From Microbacterium sp. zg-B185 (lineage in GTDB: Bacteria; Actinomycetota; Actinomycetes; Actinomycetales; Microbacteriaceae), in the NCBI RefSeq assembly GCF_030246885.1, contig NZ_CP126739.1, forward strand, positions 1,240,001 through 1,304,000: a stretch of DNA of 64,000 bases, read 5' to 3'. Below the pieces are notes generated by a model, which worked only from the letters and a program-made list of their open reading frames with translations, was not told where the DNA came from and ran no database searches. Each line of letters opens with the position of its first letter. Position 1 is the stretch's first letter. The translations under genes were made by a program, and so were the position numbers. Shown here in pieces: positions 8,714-18,044 of the stretch.

Positions 8714-9768
8714 TGGCGCTCCCAGAAGCTCGGCCCGACGGGTTCGGTGAAGTCGCTGCGGGCGACCAGATATCCCTCATCGTCGATGGTGATCGGCAGC
8801 TGCGGCAGGGGGCGCGCGGCGGGGCCGAAGATGACAGCGGCGCCGTTCGCCACGTCGAACTGCGACTGGTGGCAGGGGCACAGCAGGTGGTGGGTCTGCT
8901 GCTCGTACAGGGCGACGGGGCAACCCACGTGGGTGCACACCTTCGAGTACGCGACGATGCCGTCGTAGGACCAATCGGCGCGCTCGGGCGTCTCGACGAG
9001 GTCTTCAGGCAGCAGGCGCATGAGCAGCACGATGGCCTTGGCCTTCGCCTCGAGATAGCCGTCGTCGTGTCCCAGCTCGGCGAGGGCCTGGGGGATCACG
9101 TGCACCGCAGAGCCCAGGGTGACGTCGGCGGCACGGATGGGCGTTCCCTCGGGATCGTGGGCAAGGCGCATGCCTTCAGTCCACATGGTCTCTTCGAGGA
9201 GGGCAACGGGGTCTTCGCCCTCGGGAGCCAGTCCGCGGAAGAGCACGATGCCCGGGGCGACGGAGGCCACGACCGCGGCGATCAGCGAGTTGCGGATCAG
9301 GACGCGCCTGCCGAACCCGGACTCCTCGTTCGCGTCCGCGAAGACCTGGACTGCAGCGGCGCGGGTCGTGTCACGGCCGCGCGTGGCGTGACGAGGCTCG
9401 GTGAACTCCTTGTCCGACATGATCGCCTTGGACCAGTGGATCGCGCCGATGCCGAGCGCGAGCAGCGCAAGACCGATGCCCAGGCCGATGAAGAGGTTGT
9501 TGTTGCGGATGTCGACGATCCGCCCGCTCTCGATCGGGAAGAGCATGTAGGCGGCGATCGCCCAGATGCTCGCCGCGACCGACAGGTAGAACAGCGTGTA
9601 GACCGTGCGGACCGCACGCTTCATCGCCGCGGGGTCCTTGTCGGTCATCCTCTCGCGGTGAGGCGGGAGCACAGGGGGCTGCACCGGGTCGGAAACCGCG
9701 ACGGCGAGCCCGGGCGAGGGCTTCCAGGAAGCCCTTTCATGCTCGAGCGGGTCGTCCTCGTGTGCCAT
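8710..9768 (-). CDS. qcrA: Cytochrome bcc complex Rieske iron-sulfur subunit
   Basis: This subunit oxidises menaquinol and passes electrons to cytochrome cc. The protein has 352 residues. Three hydrophobic helices (about 56-78, 93-110 and 162-180) replace the single anchor of classic Rieske proteins, as in other Actinobacteria. The cluster ligands are intact: Cys278 and His280 in CTHVGC, Cys297 and His300 in CPCHQSQF. The ATG follows GAGGA by 6-7 nt. The stop overlaps the qcrB TTG. Confidence 0.95.
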   Translation of the reverse strand: MAHEDDPLEHERASWKPSPGLAVAVSDPVQPPVLPPHRERMTDKDPAAMKRAVRTVYTLFYLSVAASIWAIAAYMLFPIESGRIVDIRNNNLFIGLGIGLALLALGIGAIHWSKAIMSDKEFTEPRHATRGRDTTRAAAVQVFADANEESGFGRRVLIRNSLIAAVVASVAPGIVLFRGLAPEGEDPVALLEETMWTEGMRLAHDPEGTPIRAADVTLGSAVHVIPQALAELGHDDGYLEAKAKAIVLLMRLLPEDLVETPERADWSYDGIVAYSKVCTHVGCPVALYEQQTHHLLCPCHQSQFDVANGAAVIFGPAARPLPQLPITIDDEGYLVARSDFTEPVGPSFWERH

Positions 9769-9819
9769 GGTGATCCTCGTTCGTACGGTGTTCGTAGCTG
9801 TGGTCGAAATCGAAATCGA

Positions 9820-10620
9820 TCAGTTGGACTTCGCCGTGATCCACACGGTGATGGCGATCAGACCGCCGATGCCGAAGATCCAGATGAACAGGCCTTCGGA
9901 GACGGGTCCGAGGGAGCCGAGCGAGAATCCGCCGGGCGACTCGTTCTCCTGCATGAACAGGAGCGAGGAGATGATGTCGCGCTTGTCTTCGGGCGTCAGG
10001 TTCAAGTCGTTGAAGACCGGCATGTTCTGCGGTCCGGTGACCATGGCGGCATACATGTGCAGCGGGCTGGTTCCGCTCAGCGCGGGGGCGTACTTGCCCT
10101 CGGTGAGCGCGCCGCCGGCGGCGGCCACGTTGTGGCACATCGCGCAGTTGATGCGGAACAGCTCCGCACCGCGTGCGACGTCGCCCTCGCCGTCGAGCAC
10201 TTCCTCTGCCGGGTAGGTGGGGCCGGGCGCGGTGGTCTGCACGTAAGCGGCCATCGCGAGGATCTGCTCGTGCGTGAACTGCACAGGCTTCTGCGGCGCC
10301 TGGGGCGCCTGCGCCTGCAGCGGCATGCGCCCGGTGGCGACCTGGAATTCAACGGACAGTTCGCCCACCCCGTACAGGGAGGGGCCCGTGCTCGAGCCCT
10401 GCAGGTCAAGACCGTGGCAGGTTGCACAGTTCGCCTGGAAGAGCTTCTTCCCGTCTTCGACGGTCAGCGCCGAGGAGACGGCGGTGTCGGTGTTCGCTGC
10501 CATCGCTGCGGATGCACCGGCGTACACGCCGCCTGTGATCAGGAGGCCGATGCCGATGAGTGCCGCCGCCGCCCAGGGACTGCGACGGCCGTTCGAGCGG
10601 CGCTTGGTCTCACGTGCCAT
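9820..10620 (-). CDS. qcrC: Dihaem cytochrome c of the bcc complex
   Basis: This membrane-anchored dihaem cytochrome links the bcc complex directly to aa3 oxidase, replacing soluble cytochrome c. It has 266 residues. An N-terminal anchor or signal helix (about 16-36) precedes two c-type domains with CATCH (Cys65, Cys68, His69) and CAMCH (Cys159, Cys162, His163). A C-terminal helix (about 244-262) holds it in the membrane. It lies 17 nt after ctaE and 51 nt before qcrA. Confidence 0.95.
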   Translation of the reverse strand: MARETKRRSNGRRSPWAAAALIGIGLLITGGVYAGASAAMAANTDTAVSSALTVEDGKKLFQANCATCHGLDLQGSSTGPSLYGVGELSVEFQVATGRMPLQAQAPQAPQKPVQFTHEQILAMAAYVQTTAPGPTYPAEEVLDGEGDVARGAELFRINCAMCHNVAAAGGALTEGKYAPALSGTSPLHMYAAMVTGPQNMPVFNDLNLTPEDKRDIISSLLFMQENESPGGFSLGSLGPVSEGLFIWIFGIGGLIAITVWITAKSN

Positions 10621-10637
10621 TTCGGAAAAGCTCCGCT

Positions 10638-11270
10638 CTATTTCAGGAAGTAGATGACGAGGAAGAGGGCGATCCAGACGACGTCGACGAAGTGCCAGTA
10701 GTACGACACCACGATCGAGGTGGTCATCTCCTTGCGCCCGAAGTTCTTGACGGCGTACGCCCGGCCGATCACGAGGAGGAACGCGAGCAGACCGCCCGTC
10801 ACGTGCAGGGCGTGGAAACCGGTCGTGATGTAGAACGCGGATGCGTACGAGTCGGACGAGATCGGCATGCCCTCAGCGACGAGCTGGGCGTACTCCCACA
10901 CCTGACCGGAGACGAAGATCGCGCCGAGTGCGAAGGTCAACCAGAACCACTCCACCATGCCCCAGCCGAGCCATCCGCGCTTCTTGGTGGAGTACGGCTG
11001 GAAGCGCTCGGCGGCGAAGACGCCCATCTGGCAGGTGACCGAGGAGAGCACCAGGATGATGGTGTTCACGGTCGCGTAGGGGACGTTCAGCAGTGCGGTG
11101 CGATCGGCCCAGAGCTCAGGGGACGTGCTGCGCAGGGTGAAGTAGATCGCGAACAGACCCGCGAAGAACATCACCTCGCTGCCGAGCCACACGATGGTGC
11201 CAACAGCGACCGGGTCGGGACGCTTGACCGAGCGCATGGCCTGAGAGTAGGTCGCTGTCGTGGTTGTCAC
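10638..11270 (-). CDS. ctaE: Cytochrome c oxidase subunit III
   Basis: Subunit III of aa3 oxidase, 210 residues with five or more membrane helices and the family motifs [25 protein letters not shown] and [11 protein letters not shown]. The frame is open to 11336. I start at the GTG at 11270 (V-T-T-T-T) because CATAAT ends exactly 6 nt before it and the homologous N-terminus begins here. The GAAGGG just upstream is too close to act as a ribosome-binding site. It heads ctaE-qcrCAB and is divergent from trpD, an order known from Mycobacterium. Confidence 0.93.
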   Translation of the reverse strand: MTTTTATYSQAMRSVKRPDPVAVGTIVWLGSEVMFFAGLFAIYFTLRSTSPELWADRTALLNVPYATVNTIILVLSSVTCQMGVFAAERFQPYSTKKRGWLGWGMVEWFWLTFALGAIFVSGQVWEYAQLVAEGMPISSDSYASAFYITTGFHALHVTGGLLAFLLVIGRAYAVKNFGRKEMTTSIVVSYYWHFVDVVWIALFLVIYFLK

Positions 11271-11276
11271 CCCTTC

Positions 11277-11282
11277 ATTATG
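11277..11282 (-). promoter_or_regulatory. -10 box of ctaE-qcrCAB
   Basis: CATAAT on the minus strand ends 6 nt before the ctaE GTG. The operon transcript is therefore probably leaderless. Confidence 0.55.
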
Positions 11283-11451
11283 GCCGATTCCGGCGCGGTA
11301 TTTTCCATCCGCGCGACCGAATCGGCCCTTCCTCACCTTGACGGCGCTCCGGAGAGGGCCGAGAGTCCGCCGGGAATGTCGCCAGAGGTCGCAGTGAATG
11401 TCGGGCGGCCGCAGAGGGACCGCGCGGCGATCGTCCGGCGTGTCGCGCGGC

Positions 11452-11457
11452 TAGGCT
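11452..11457 (+). promoter_or_regulatory. -10 box of leaderless trpD
   Basis: TAGGCT ends 8 nt before the ATG at 11466, and no Shine-Dalgarno is present. Confidence 0.5.
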
Positions 11458-11465
11458 CTTGGCTC

Positions 11466-12527
11466 ATGGCGGAGTTGTACACGTGGCCCGGAATCCTCAC
11501 CACCCTCCTCGACGGGAGCGACCTCAGCGTGGCCGAATCGACGTGGGCGATGCGGCAGATCATGTCCGGCTCGGCCACCCCGTCGCAGCTGTCCGGGTTC
11601 CTGGTCGCCCTGCGCGTCAAGGGCGAAACAGTGGACGAGATCGTCGGGTTCCGGGACGCGATCCTGGAAGCGGCACTGCCACTGCCGGTGGACGCGAACG
11701 TGCTCGATATCGTCGGCACCGGCGGAGACCGCTTCGGGACGGTGAACATCTCGACCATGGCTGCAGTCGTGGCCGCGGCATCCGGGATACCCGTGGTCAA
11801 GCACGGCAACCGGGCGGCCAGCTCAGCGTCGGGCTCGTCCGACGTGCTCGCCGCGCTGGGCCTGGACCTGGCCATCACGCCGGAGCAGGTCGCGGAGACG
11901 CTCTCGCGCGCGGGGATCACGTTCGCGTTCGCCTCCGCCTTCCACCCCGGGTTCCGCCACGCCGGTGCCACGCGCCTCGAACTGGGTGTGCCGACGGTGT
12001 TCAACTTCCTCGGGCCGTTGTGCAACCCGGCCCGCGCGGAGGCCAATGCGGTCGGCGTCGCCCAGCTCGACCGGGTGCCGCTGATCACCGGCGTGTTCCG
12101 CACGCGCGGCGCCACAGCGCTGGTCTTCCGCGGCGACGACGGGTTGGACGAGCTCACGACGACCGGCCACAGCAGAATGTGGGAGGTGAGCCGCGGCGAT
12201 ATCCATGAGCACGACCTGGACCCGCGGGACCTCGGCATTCCCCTCGCGGACATCAATGATCTGCTCGGCGGTGACCCGGCGCACAATGCGCAGGTCGTGC
12301 ACCGGGTGTTCGACGGCGAGCGTGGGCCGGTGCGGGACATCGTGCTGCTCAACGCCGCGGCAGGCATCGTCGCCTTCGAGCTGTTCCAGGACGCGGCGCA
12401 GGTGCAGCGGCCGATCCTGGAGCGTCTCGCCGCGGCCAAGGACGCCGCCGCCGAGGCCGTGGACAGCGGCGCGGCAGCGCGGAAGCTGCAGACCTGGGTC
12501 GATGCCACCCGCTCGTACGCGGGCTGA
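11466..12527 (+). CDS. trpD: Anthranilate phosphoribosyltransferase
   Basis: TrpD transfers phosphoribose from PRPP to anthranilate in tryptophan synthesis. It has 353 residues, the full family length. The PRPP-binding motif GTGGD is at 84-88 and KHGNRAASS at 112-120. The frame is open far upstream, but homology begins at MAELYTWP and a -10 box sits 8 nt before this ATG. No other trp gene is nearby, so it is a detached trpD as in other Actinobacteria. Confidence 0.95.
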   Translation: MAELYTWPGILTTLLDGSDLSVAESTWAMRQIMSGSATPSQLSGFLVALRVKGETVDEIVGFRDAILEAALPLPVDANVLDIVGTGGDRFGTVNISTMAAVVAAASGIPVVKHGNRAASSASGSSDVLAALGLDLAITPEQVAETLSRAGITFAFASAFHPGFRHAGATRLELGVPTVFNFLGPLCNPARAEANAVGVAQLDRVPLITGVFRTRGATALVFRGDDGLDELTTTGHSRMWEVSRGDIHEHDLDPRDLGIPLADINDLLGGDPAHNAQVVHRVFDGERGPVRDIVLLNAAAGIVAFELFQDAAQVQRPILERLAAAKDAAAEAVDSGAAARKLQTWVDATRSYAG

Positions 12528-12578
12528 CGCTCCGCCGCTCCGCCGGACATGGCCTTACGGTGCTGCCGCGCACGCGGC

Positions 12579-12584
12579 TAGCGT
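12579..12584 (+). promoter_or_regulatory. -10 box before the 12621 membrane-protein gene
   Basis: TAGCGT lies 36 nt before the ATG. A possible -35, TTACGG, is at 12555-12560 with an 18-bp spacer. An AGGAGG ribosome-binding site follows in the leader. Confidence 0.4.
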
Positions 12585-12620
12585 GAGGACACACGCACCA
12601 CCCAATCGCAGGAGGATGCC

Positions 12621-13127
12621 ATGACCGATGCCCCGACCACCGCCCCCGCCGACACGGCCGCCGCGGTCGAATCGCCCGCGCGCAAACTCGGGCTCGTCAA
12701 GGCCGCCGGGATCCTCGGAATCCTGGGCGGGATCGTGCTGATCGTGGTCGGCATCGTGATCTGGATCGCCGTCTCCACGCAGCTGCGGGCCGAGAACATC
12801 ACCATCCCCGACGACGCGATGGCGTTCCAGGGGCAGACCGTCGCAGGACCATTCACCGCCTACGTGCAGGCCGACATCATCCAGCACCATGCCCTGGATG
12901 CGTCCGGCGGCAAGACGTACGCCGAACTCGCGCAGGACGATCCGGTGCGCCAGACCATGATGACCGCGTCGTTCCTGCGCGCATCGCTGTTCACCTCTGT
13001 GGTCTCGTTCGGCGTGGCCGTCTTCGCGATCGGCGTCGGCATCCTGTCCATCCTGTTCGGGTGGGCCATCCACCGACTCGCCACGGCCCCGGTCGTGATC
13101 AAGCGGTCCCAGGGCATCGCGACCTGA
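12621..13127 (+). CDS. Two-helix membrane protein of unknown function
   Basis: I do not recognise an enzyme here. The 168-residue protein has an Ala/Thr-rich N-terminus, transmembrane helices at about 28-51 and 123-150, and between them an extracytoplasmic loop of about 70 residues containing TIPDDAMAFQGQ and VQADIIQHH. The tail is short and basic. The ATG follows AGGAGG by 4-5 nt. Proteins of this type sometimes carry the label LigA-like ring-opening dioxygenase, which nothing in the sequence supports. The PHP gene follows after 16 nt, suggesting co-transcription. Confidence 0.75.
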   Translation: MTDAPTTAPADTAAAVESPARKLGLVKAAGILGILGGIVLIVVGIVIWIAVSTQLRAENITIPDDAMAFQGQTVAGPFTAYVQADIIQHHALDASGGKTYAELAQDDPVRQTMMTASFLRASLFTSVVSFGVAVFAIGVGILSILFGWAIHRLATAPVVIKRSQGIAT

Positions 13128-13143
13128 ACGCGCCCGCTTCCCG

Positions 13144-14139
13144 ATGCACCCCTTCGACGCGCTGAACGAGATCGCCACCCTGCTGGAGCGGGAGCAGTCG
13201 TCGCGATACAAATCGAAGGCGTTCCGCGCGGCCGCAGACGCGATCGCCGGCCTCAGCGACGAGGAGCTGCGGGACACCGCTGCGCTGCGGCGCCGGAAGG
13301 GGATCGGCGATTCCACCTTCGCGGTCATCTCCGAGGCGCTCGAGGGCCGCGTTCCCGGCTACCTCATCGATCTGCGCGAACGAGCGGGCGTGCAGCGGGA
13401 CTCGACCCTGCGCGCGATGCTGCGAGGCGACCTGCACAGCCACAGCGAATGGTCGGACGGACTGACCTCCATCGACCTGATGGTCCAGGCGGCTCGGAGT
13501 CTGGGGCACGAGTACCTTGCGCTGACCGACCACTCGCCGCGGCTGCGGGTGGCTAACGGCCTGTCTCCAGAGCGGCTTCGTGCTCAACTCGACATCGTCC
13601 GCGGGATGAGCGGCGACGGCTTCACGCTGCTGTCCGGGATCGAAGTCGACATTCTCGAAGCCGGCGGCCTGGACCAGGAACCGGAGCTGCTGGACGAATT
13701 GGACGTCGTGGTGGCCTCGGCGCACTCGAAGCTGCGCATGGAACGCGGCCCGATGACCCGCCGACTGGTCGCGGCGGTGTCCGATCCGCGTGTGGATGTG
13801 CTGGGGCACGTGACCGGACGCCTGGTCGAGGGCTCGCGGGGCACGCGCCCGCCGTCCACCCTCGATGCGCGCGCGGTGTTCGAGGCGTGCGCGGCCAACG
13901 GCGTCGCGGTCGAGATCAACTCGCGCCCCGAGCGGCAAGACCCCCCCGACGAGATGATCGCGATCGCCCTCGAGGTGGGATGCCTGTTCTCGATCGATTC
14001 GGACGCGCACGCACCCGGTCAGCTGTCGCTGCTGGACTACGGGGCCGAGCGCGCGGAGCGGGCCGGGGTACCCGCCGAGCGCATCGTGACCACCTGGCCG
14101 CTGGAGCGACTGCGGGAGTGGACATCGCGCGGCCGCTGA
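13144..14139 (+). CDS. PHP-domain phosphoesterase with PolX-like N-terminus
   Basis: The 331-residue protein combines a helical N-terminal region (about 1-85) resembling the helix-hairpin-helix part of PolX, including RRRKGIGDSTFAVI, with a PHP metal-dependent phosphoesterase domain. PHP metal ligands are visible in GDLHSHSEWSDG, LALTDHS, ASAHSKL, LGHVTGR and the C-terminal SIDSDAHAP. No nucleotidyltransferase domain is present, so it equals PolX without its polymerase. A role in nucleic-acid or sugar-phosphate hydrolysis is inference. No Shine-Dalgarno is evident; it likely follows the preceding gene in one transcript. Confidence 0.85.
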   Translation: MHPFDALNEIATLLEREQSSRYKSKAFRAAADAIAGLSDEELRDTAALRRRKGIGDSTFAVISEALEGRVPGYLIDLRERAGVQRDSTLRAMLRGDLHSHSEWSDGLTSIDLMVQAARSLGHEYLALTDHSPRLRVANGLSPERLRAQLDIVRGMSGDGFTLLSGIEVDILEAGGLDQEPELLDELDVVVASAHSKLRMERGPMTRRLVAAVSDPRVDVLGHVTGRLVEGSRGTRPPSTLDARAVFEACAANGVAVEINSRPERQDPPDEMIAIALEVGCLFSIDSDAHAPGQLSLLDYGAERAERAGVPAERIVTTWPLERLREWTSRGR

Positions 14140-14155
14140 CGCCGCGCTCGAGGGG

Positions 14156-14161
14156 TAGCGT
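14156..14161 (+). promoter_or_regulatory. -10 box of leaderless MFS gene
   Basis: TAGCGT ends exactly 6 nt before the GTG at 14168. Confidence 0.6.
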
Positions 14162-14167
14162 CAAGCG

Positions 14168-15496
14168 GTGACCTTCCTGCGGATCGGGCCCCCTGGAGCC
14201 CGCGTGAGCCCGACGCCCGCGGCACGCGCGAGGCGCGGCATCCCCTGGTTCATCGTGGCGGGACTGCTCGTCGCGGCGCTCAGCCTGCGGGGGCCCATCG
14301 TCGCACCGACACCTGTGCTGCGCGACATCGAGGCGGACTTCGGCATCGGCTCGGCCACCGCGGGGCTGCTGACGACCGCGCCGGTGCTCATGTTCGCGCT
14401 GCTGACCCCGATCGCCGCGCTGGTGATCCGCAGGTCGGGCGCCGAGCCGGCGCTGATGCTCTCACTCGGCGGTGTGCTGCTGGGCACGGTGATCCGCGCC
14501 TTGCCCGGATACGGCTGGATGCTGGCCGGAATGTTCGTGATCGGGGCCGCGGTGACCATCGGCAACATCGTGATCCCCGTCATCATCCGCCGTGACGTGC
14601 CACCGGCGCATGTCGGCGTGATCACCGCCGCGTACGTGGCGATGCTCAACGCAGGCTCGCTCGTCACCTCGCTGCTGACGGCACCGCTGGCCGCGGTGAT
14701 CGGCTGGCCGGCGGCGCTGCTGTCGTGGGTGCTGCTGACCATCGCGGGGATCGCCCTGTGGGGCGCGCACCTCTCCCGCAGCCGACGTTCCGGCGACGGG
14801 CACGAAGACCGGTACTCCGGGCGTGAGCTGCCAAGCGAGGGCGCAGCGCCCGCGGCCCGCGACATCGATTCGACCACGATCACCGGCCCGCTGCCGGTCG
14901 CGGCGCGGGGACGTCAGGAGCGCACCATCCTCCGGCGGCCGGTCACCTGGCTGCTGCTGGCGGCGTTCGCAGCGCAGACCACGATCTACTATTCCCTCTC
15001 CACGTGGCTGCCGACGCTGACTGCCGACGAACTGGGGCTGGATCAGACAGCCGCAGGCGCCTTGGCGTCTGTGTTCCAGGGCGCGGCCATCGCCGGCGCG
15101 TTCGTGGTGCCGCTGCTCGCCCGGTTCACCCCCGCGATCGTGCCGACGCTGACGATCTGCGCGTCGTGGCTGATCCTGACCGGGGGGATGCTGCTGGCAC
15201 CACAGCTCACGTGGCTGTGGCTGATCGTCGGGGCAATCGCCCACGCCGGCGGCTTCGTCGTCATCTTCACCGCGCTCGTGACGGTGGCGCGCAGCGACCG
15301 TGAAGCTGCGGGGATGTCTGCGCTCGTCCAGGGCGGTGGGTACGCGTTCGGGGCGGTCGGTGCACCCGTGATGGGTGCGCTGCACGAATGGACCGGCGGC
15401 TGGACGCTCCCACTGGCGGTTCTCCTCGTGCTGGCCGTGCTCTACTGCGTGGCGCTTCTCGCGGCCGGCCGTGCAGCACGCACCAGCCGGCGCTGA
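14168..15496 (+). CDS. MFS transporter, CynX/NimT-like
   Basis: A major facilitator protein of 442 residues with about 12 membrane helices in two halves. Between them is a hydrophilic loop of about 65 residues (SRSRRSGDGHEDRYSGREL and onward). The N-terminal LSLRGPIVAPTPVL and the early FGIGSATAGLLTTAPVL resemble the cyanate/nitroimidazole permease group (CynX/NimT). Substrate is unknown. The GTG start has a -10 box 6 nt upstream and no ribosome-binding site. Confidence 0.88.
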   Translation: MTFLRIGPPGARVSPTPAARARRGIPWFIVAGLLVAALSLRGPIVAPTPVLRDIEADFGIGSATAGLLTTAPVLMFALLTPIAALVIRRSGAEPALMLSLGGVLLGTVIRALPGYGWMLAGMFVIGAAVTIGNIVIPVIIRRDVPPAHVGVITAAYVAMLNAGSLVTSLLTAPLAAVIGWPAALLSWVLLTIAGIALWGAHLSRSRRSGDGHEDRYSGRELPSEGAAPAARDIDSTTITGPLPVAARGRQERTILRRPVTWLLLAAFAAQTTIYYSLSTWLPTLTADELGLDQTAAGALASVFQGAAIAGAFVVPLLARFTPAIVPTLTICASWLILTGGMLLAPQLTWLWLIVGAIAHAGGFVVIFTALVTVARSDREAAGMSALVQGGGYAFGAVGAPVMGALHEWTGGWTLPLAVLLVLAVLYCVALLAAGRAARTSRR

Positions 15497-15549
15497 GGTC
15501 CCGCGACCCGCCGCCCGGGGCAGAACGGCGCGTCGTTCCTGCGGTGTAC

Positions 15550-15879
15550 TCAGGATCTCGGTGCGGCGTTCGCGCGCAGCACCTCGAGCCGCGCGCGATA
15601 CTCCACCTCGTCGATGTCCCCCTTGGCATAGCGCTCGGCGAGGGTGAGCTCCGCCTGCCGCAGCGGGCTCAGCCGGCCGTGCGGTCCGTAGCCGTTCTCG
15701 ATCGCCGCGCGCCGCCAGCGCCGGCCGAACAGCGCGAACAGCAGGGCGAACAGCAGGATCCAGAACAGCGGAATCAGCAGGAACCACCACCCGAAGCCGG
15801 GCCCCCACCCGACGAAGTGCCGTTCGGCGGCGGAGGCGGCTGCGGTGACGTTCTGGACGGCGGCGAGTGCGGTGGACAT
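15550..15879 (-). CDS. SHOCT-domain membrane protein
   Basis: A 109-residue protein with one strongly hydrophobic helix (about 28-52, WWFLLIPLFWILLFALLF) and a C-terminal SHOCT motif, AELTLAERYAKGDIDEVEY. SHOCT is a short helical module often found at protein ends and implicated in oligomerisation. The ATG is preceded by GAGGAA. It converges with the MFS gene. Function is unknown. Confidence 0.85.
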   Translation of the reverse strand: MSTALAAVQNVTAAASAAERHFVGWGPGFGWWFLLIPLFWILLFALLFALFGRRWRRAAIENGYGPHGRLSPLRQAELTLAERYAKGDIDEVEYRARLEVLRANAAPRS

Positions 15880-16026
15880 GGGTTTCCTCTCGGTCGGGAC
15901 CGCGGCATCCCCGCCAGAGGCAGGGCCGCGATCGCATGAGTCGAGCCAACCCGGGGTGCGGCATCCGCGAATCCGGCCGGGGAAGGCAGTGCGGATGCTT
16001 CCGCCGCAGTACGCGCAGGGCGCGGG

Positions 16027-16689
16027 CTACTGCCAGCCGGGCGCGACCAGACCGGACTCGTAGGCGGTGACGACCAGCTGCACGCGGTCCCGGGCGGACA
16101 GCTTCTGCATGATCCGCGAGACGTGCGTCTTCGCCGTCAGTGGAGACAGGAACAGCCGCTGGGCGATCTCGTCGTTGGTCAGTCCCTGACCGACCAGCCG
16201 CAGCACTTCGGTCTCGCGCTCGGTCAGCGGGCCGAGGCGATCGGGGTCCGCGGCATCCCGCAGTCCCACGGCGGCGCGCTCGAGCAGGCGGCGCGTGACA
16301 CCGGGGGAGAGGAGCGCGTCGCCGCCCGCGACGACGCGGACCGCGCGGATCAGGTCGACCGGTTCGGTGTCCTTCACCAGGAAGCCGCTGGCGCCCGCCC
16401 GGATGGCCCGGGCGACATACTCGTCCAGCTCGAAGGTCGTGACGATCACGACGCGGACGCCGGCCAGAGCGACGTCCGTCGCGATCTGCTCTGTCGTCCA
16501 GAGGCCGTCGCCATCCGGCATCCGGATGTCCAGAAGAGCGACGTCCACGGGCGTCTCGCGGATCGCGCGCAGCAGAGCCTGGCCACCGGAAGCCTCCACG
16601 ACGACGTCGATGTCGGGCTCCGAGTCCAGCAGGGCACGGAATCCCGCGCGCACGAGCTGGTGGTCATCGGCCAGCGCGACCCTGATCAC
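16027..16689 (-). CDS. NarL/LuxR-type response regulator
   Basis: A 220-residue DNA-binding response regulator. The receiver domain (about 1-120) has the acidic pair in LADDHQ and the phospho-acceptor Asp54 in LLDIRMPD. The helix-turn-helix (about 150-215) contains LTERETEVLRLVGQGLTNDE. The start is GTG at 16689, overlapping the kinase stop as GTGA, so the pair is translationally coupled. It forms a two-component system with the upstream histidine kinase. Target genes are unknown; a neighbouring gene is the simplest guess. Confidence 0.93.
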   Translation of the reverse strand: MIRVALADDHQLVRAGFRALLDSEPDIDVVVEASGGQALLRAIRETPVDVALLDIRMPDGDGLWTTEQIATDVALAGVRVVIVTTFELDEYVARAIRAGASGFLVKDTEPVDLIRAVRVVAGGDALLSPGVTRRLLERAAVGLRDAADPDRLGPLTERETEVLRLVGQGLTNDEIAQRLFLSPLTAKTHVSRIMQKLSARDRVQLVVTAYESGLVAPGWQ

Positions 16690-17867
16690 GCGACACCCTC
16701 CCAGGGGATGCGTGCGGTCACCACAGTGCCGGCGCGAGGGGCGGCCGTGATGGTCAGCTCGCCGCCGGCCAGCTCCGCACGCTCGCGCATACCGCGGATG
16801 CCGGCGCCGTCGGTCGCGGCCGGACCCCGCCCGGTGCCGTCGTCCTCGACGGTGAGGACGAGCTGATCCCCATCGGCGGAGTGCACCCGGTCGAGGGTGA
16901 TGGTCGCGGCAGAGCCACCCGAGTGGCGCACGACGTTCGTGAGCGCCTCCTGAGCGATCCGGAACGCGGCGGTCTGGACGGAGCTGGGCGGCAGTGTCTC
17001 GCCGAGATGGTCAGCGATGGTCACCTCCAGCCCGAGGCCGGTGCGCTGCGTCGCCAGCATCCCGAGGTCGGCCAGCTGCGGCTGAGGGGTGAGCGGCGCG
17101 GTGATCGGGGAGGCTTCGTCCCCGCGCAGGAAGGAGAGCACTCCGCGCACTTCGTCCAGTCCGGTCGCACTGAGCGCGCGGATGTTCGCGAGTGCCTCGC
17201 GGGCGCGCTCGGGTTCCCTGTCGAACAGGTGCAGCCCGACTCCGGACTGCACGGCGATCTGGCTCAGCGAGTGCGCGAGGACGTCGTGCAGTTCGCGTGC
17301 GATGCGCGTGCGCTCCTCCTGCTCGACCGTCCGCCGCCGCTCCTGAAGCTGGGCGCGGCGTTCGGTGCCGCGGTCCATCCGTCGCCGGATGCCCTCGCCG
17401 ATCGCGAAGCACGCGGCCAGGGCGAGTGTCGTGATCGCGACGCGGAACGGGTGCACGCCGTCGGGATTCAGCAGCCCCAGAGCGACGATCGCGACCAGCC
17501 ACGCCGCACCGACCGAGATGAGCGCCCAGAGGCGGGCGCGTCGAGCCACCGCTCCGATGATCGCGAAAGCGAGCGCGACGTACGGGGGTGACAGGTCGGG
17601 TGGCACGAACAGATCCGCCACGGTGAGCGCCGTCACCACAGCGACCGTCGGCCCGGGGTACCGGCGGGCTCCGAGCAGAGCCAGGGCGGATGCCGCAGCC
17701 AGCGTGACGCTCAGCGCGGCGTACCCGAAGGGGACGCGCTGCCAGAGCGAGATGCCCACCGTGCCGGGAACCTGGATGAGCAGCGCCAGCACCACCGGGA
17801 CGACCAGCAGAACTACCGGGTTCGGGCGCGAGCGGGAGCCGGAACCGTCCCAGCGCTCATCCGACAT
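16686..17867 (-). CDS. NarL-partner sensor histidine kinase (HisKA_3)
   Basis: A 393-residue membrane sensor kinase. The N-terminal part up to about 160 holds several hydrophobic helices. A linker rich in Arg and Glu leads to the HisKA_3 motif RIARELHDVLAHSLSQ with phospho-acceptor His194. The HATPase domain has EALTNVVRHSGG (N box) and VEDDGTGRG with GAGIRGMRERAELAGG. The ATG at 17867 (M-S-D-E-R) is chosen; an in-frame GTG at 17876 would add three residues, and no clear ribosome-binding site separates them. The signal sensed is unknown. Confidence 0.9.
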   Translation of the reverse strand: MSDERWDGSGSRSRPNPVVLLVVPVVLALLIQVPGTVGISLWQRVPFGYAALSVTLAAASALALLGARRYPGPTVAVVTALTVADLFVPPDLSPPYVALAFAIIGAVARRARLWALISVGAAWLVAIVALGLLNPDGVHPFRVAITTLALAACFAIGEGIRRRMDRGTERRAQLQERRRTVEQEERTRIARELHDVLAHSLSQIAVQSGVGLHLFDREPERAREALANIRALSATGLDEVRGVLSFLRGDEASPITAPLTPQPQLADLGMLATQRTGLGLEVTIADHLGETLPPSSVQTAAFRIAQEALTNVVRHSGGSAATITLDRVHSADGDQLVLTVEDDGTGRGPAATDGAGIRGMRERAELAGGELTITAAPRAGTVVTARIPWEGVA

Positions 17868-18044
17868 GGCACCCACGCGACCCGGGGCTCATCCGGCGCA
17901 GCCCCCCTCGAGGGAGGCTGGTGCGAGATGGTGCTGACCCGGCATGGGCTCGATCGTACGCCGCGACACCGTGCGTCTCGTCGGCGCCCGGAAGGTGGCC
18001 GGCTACTCCGGGGGGAGTATCCCAGGCGGGCCGGCCCCGCCGAG

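Noticed and set aside
12621..13127. LigA-like ring-opening dioxygenase label for the two-helix membrane protein
   Set aside because: No dioxygenase metal or substrate motif is present; the protein is two membrane helices and a loop.
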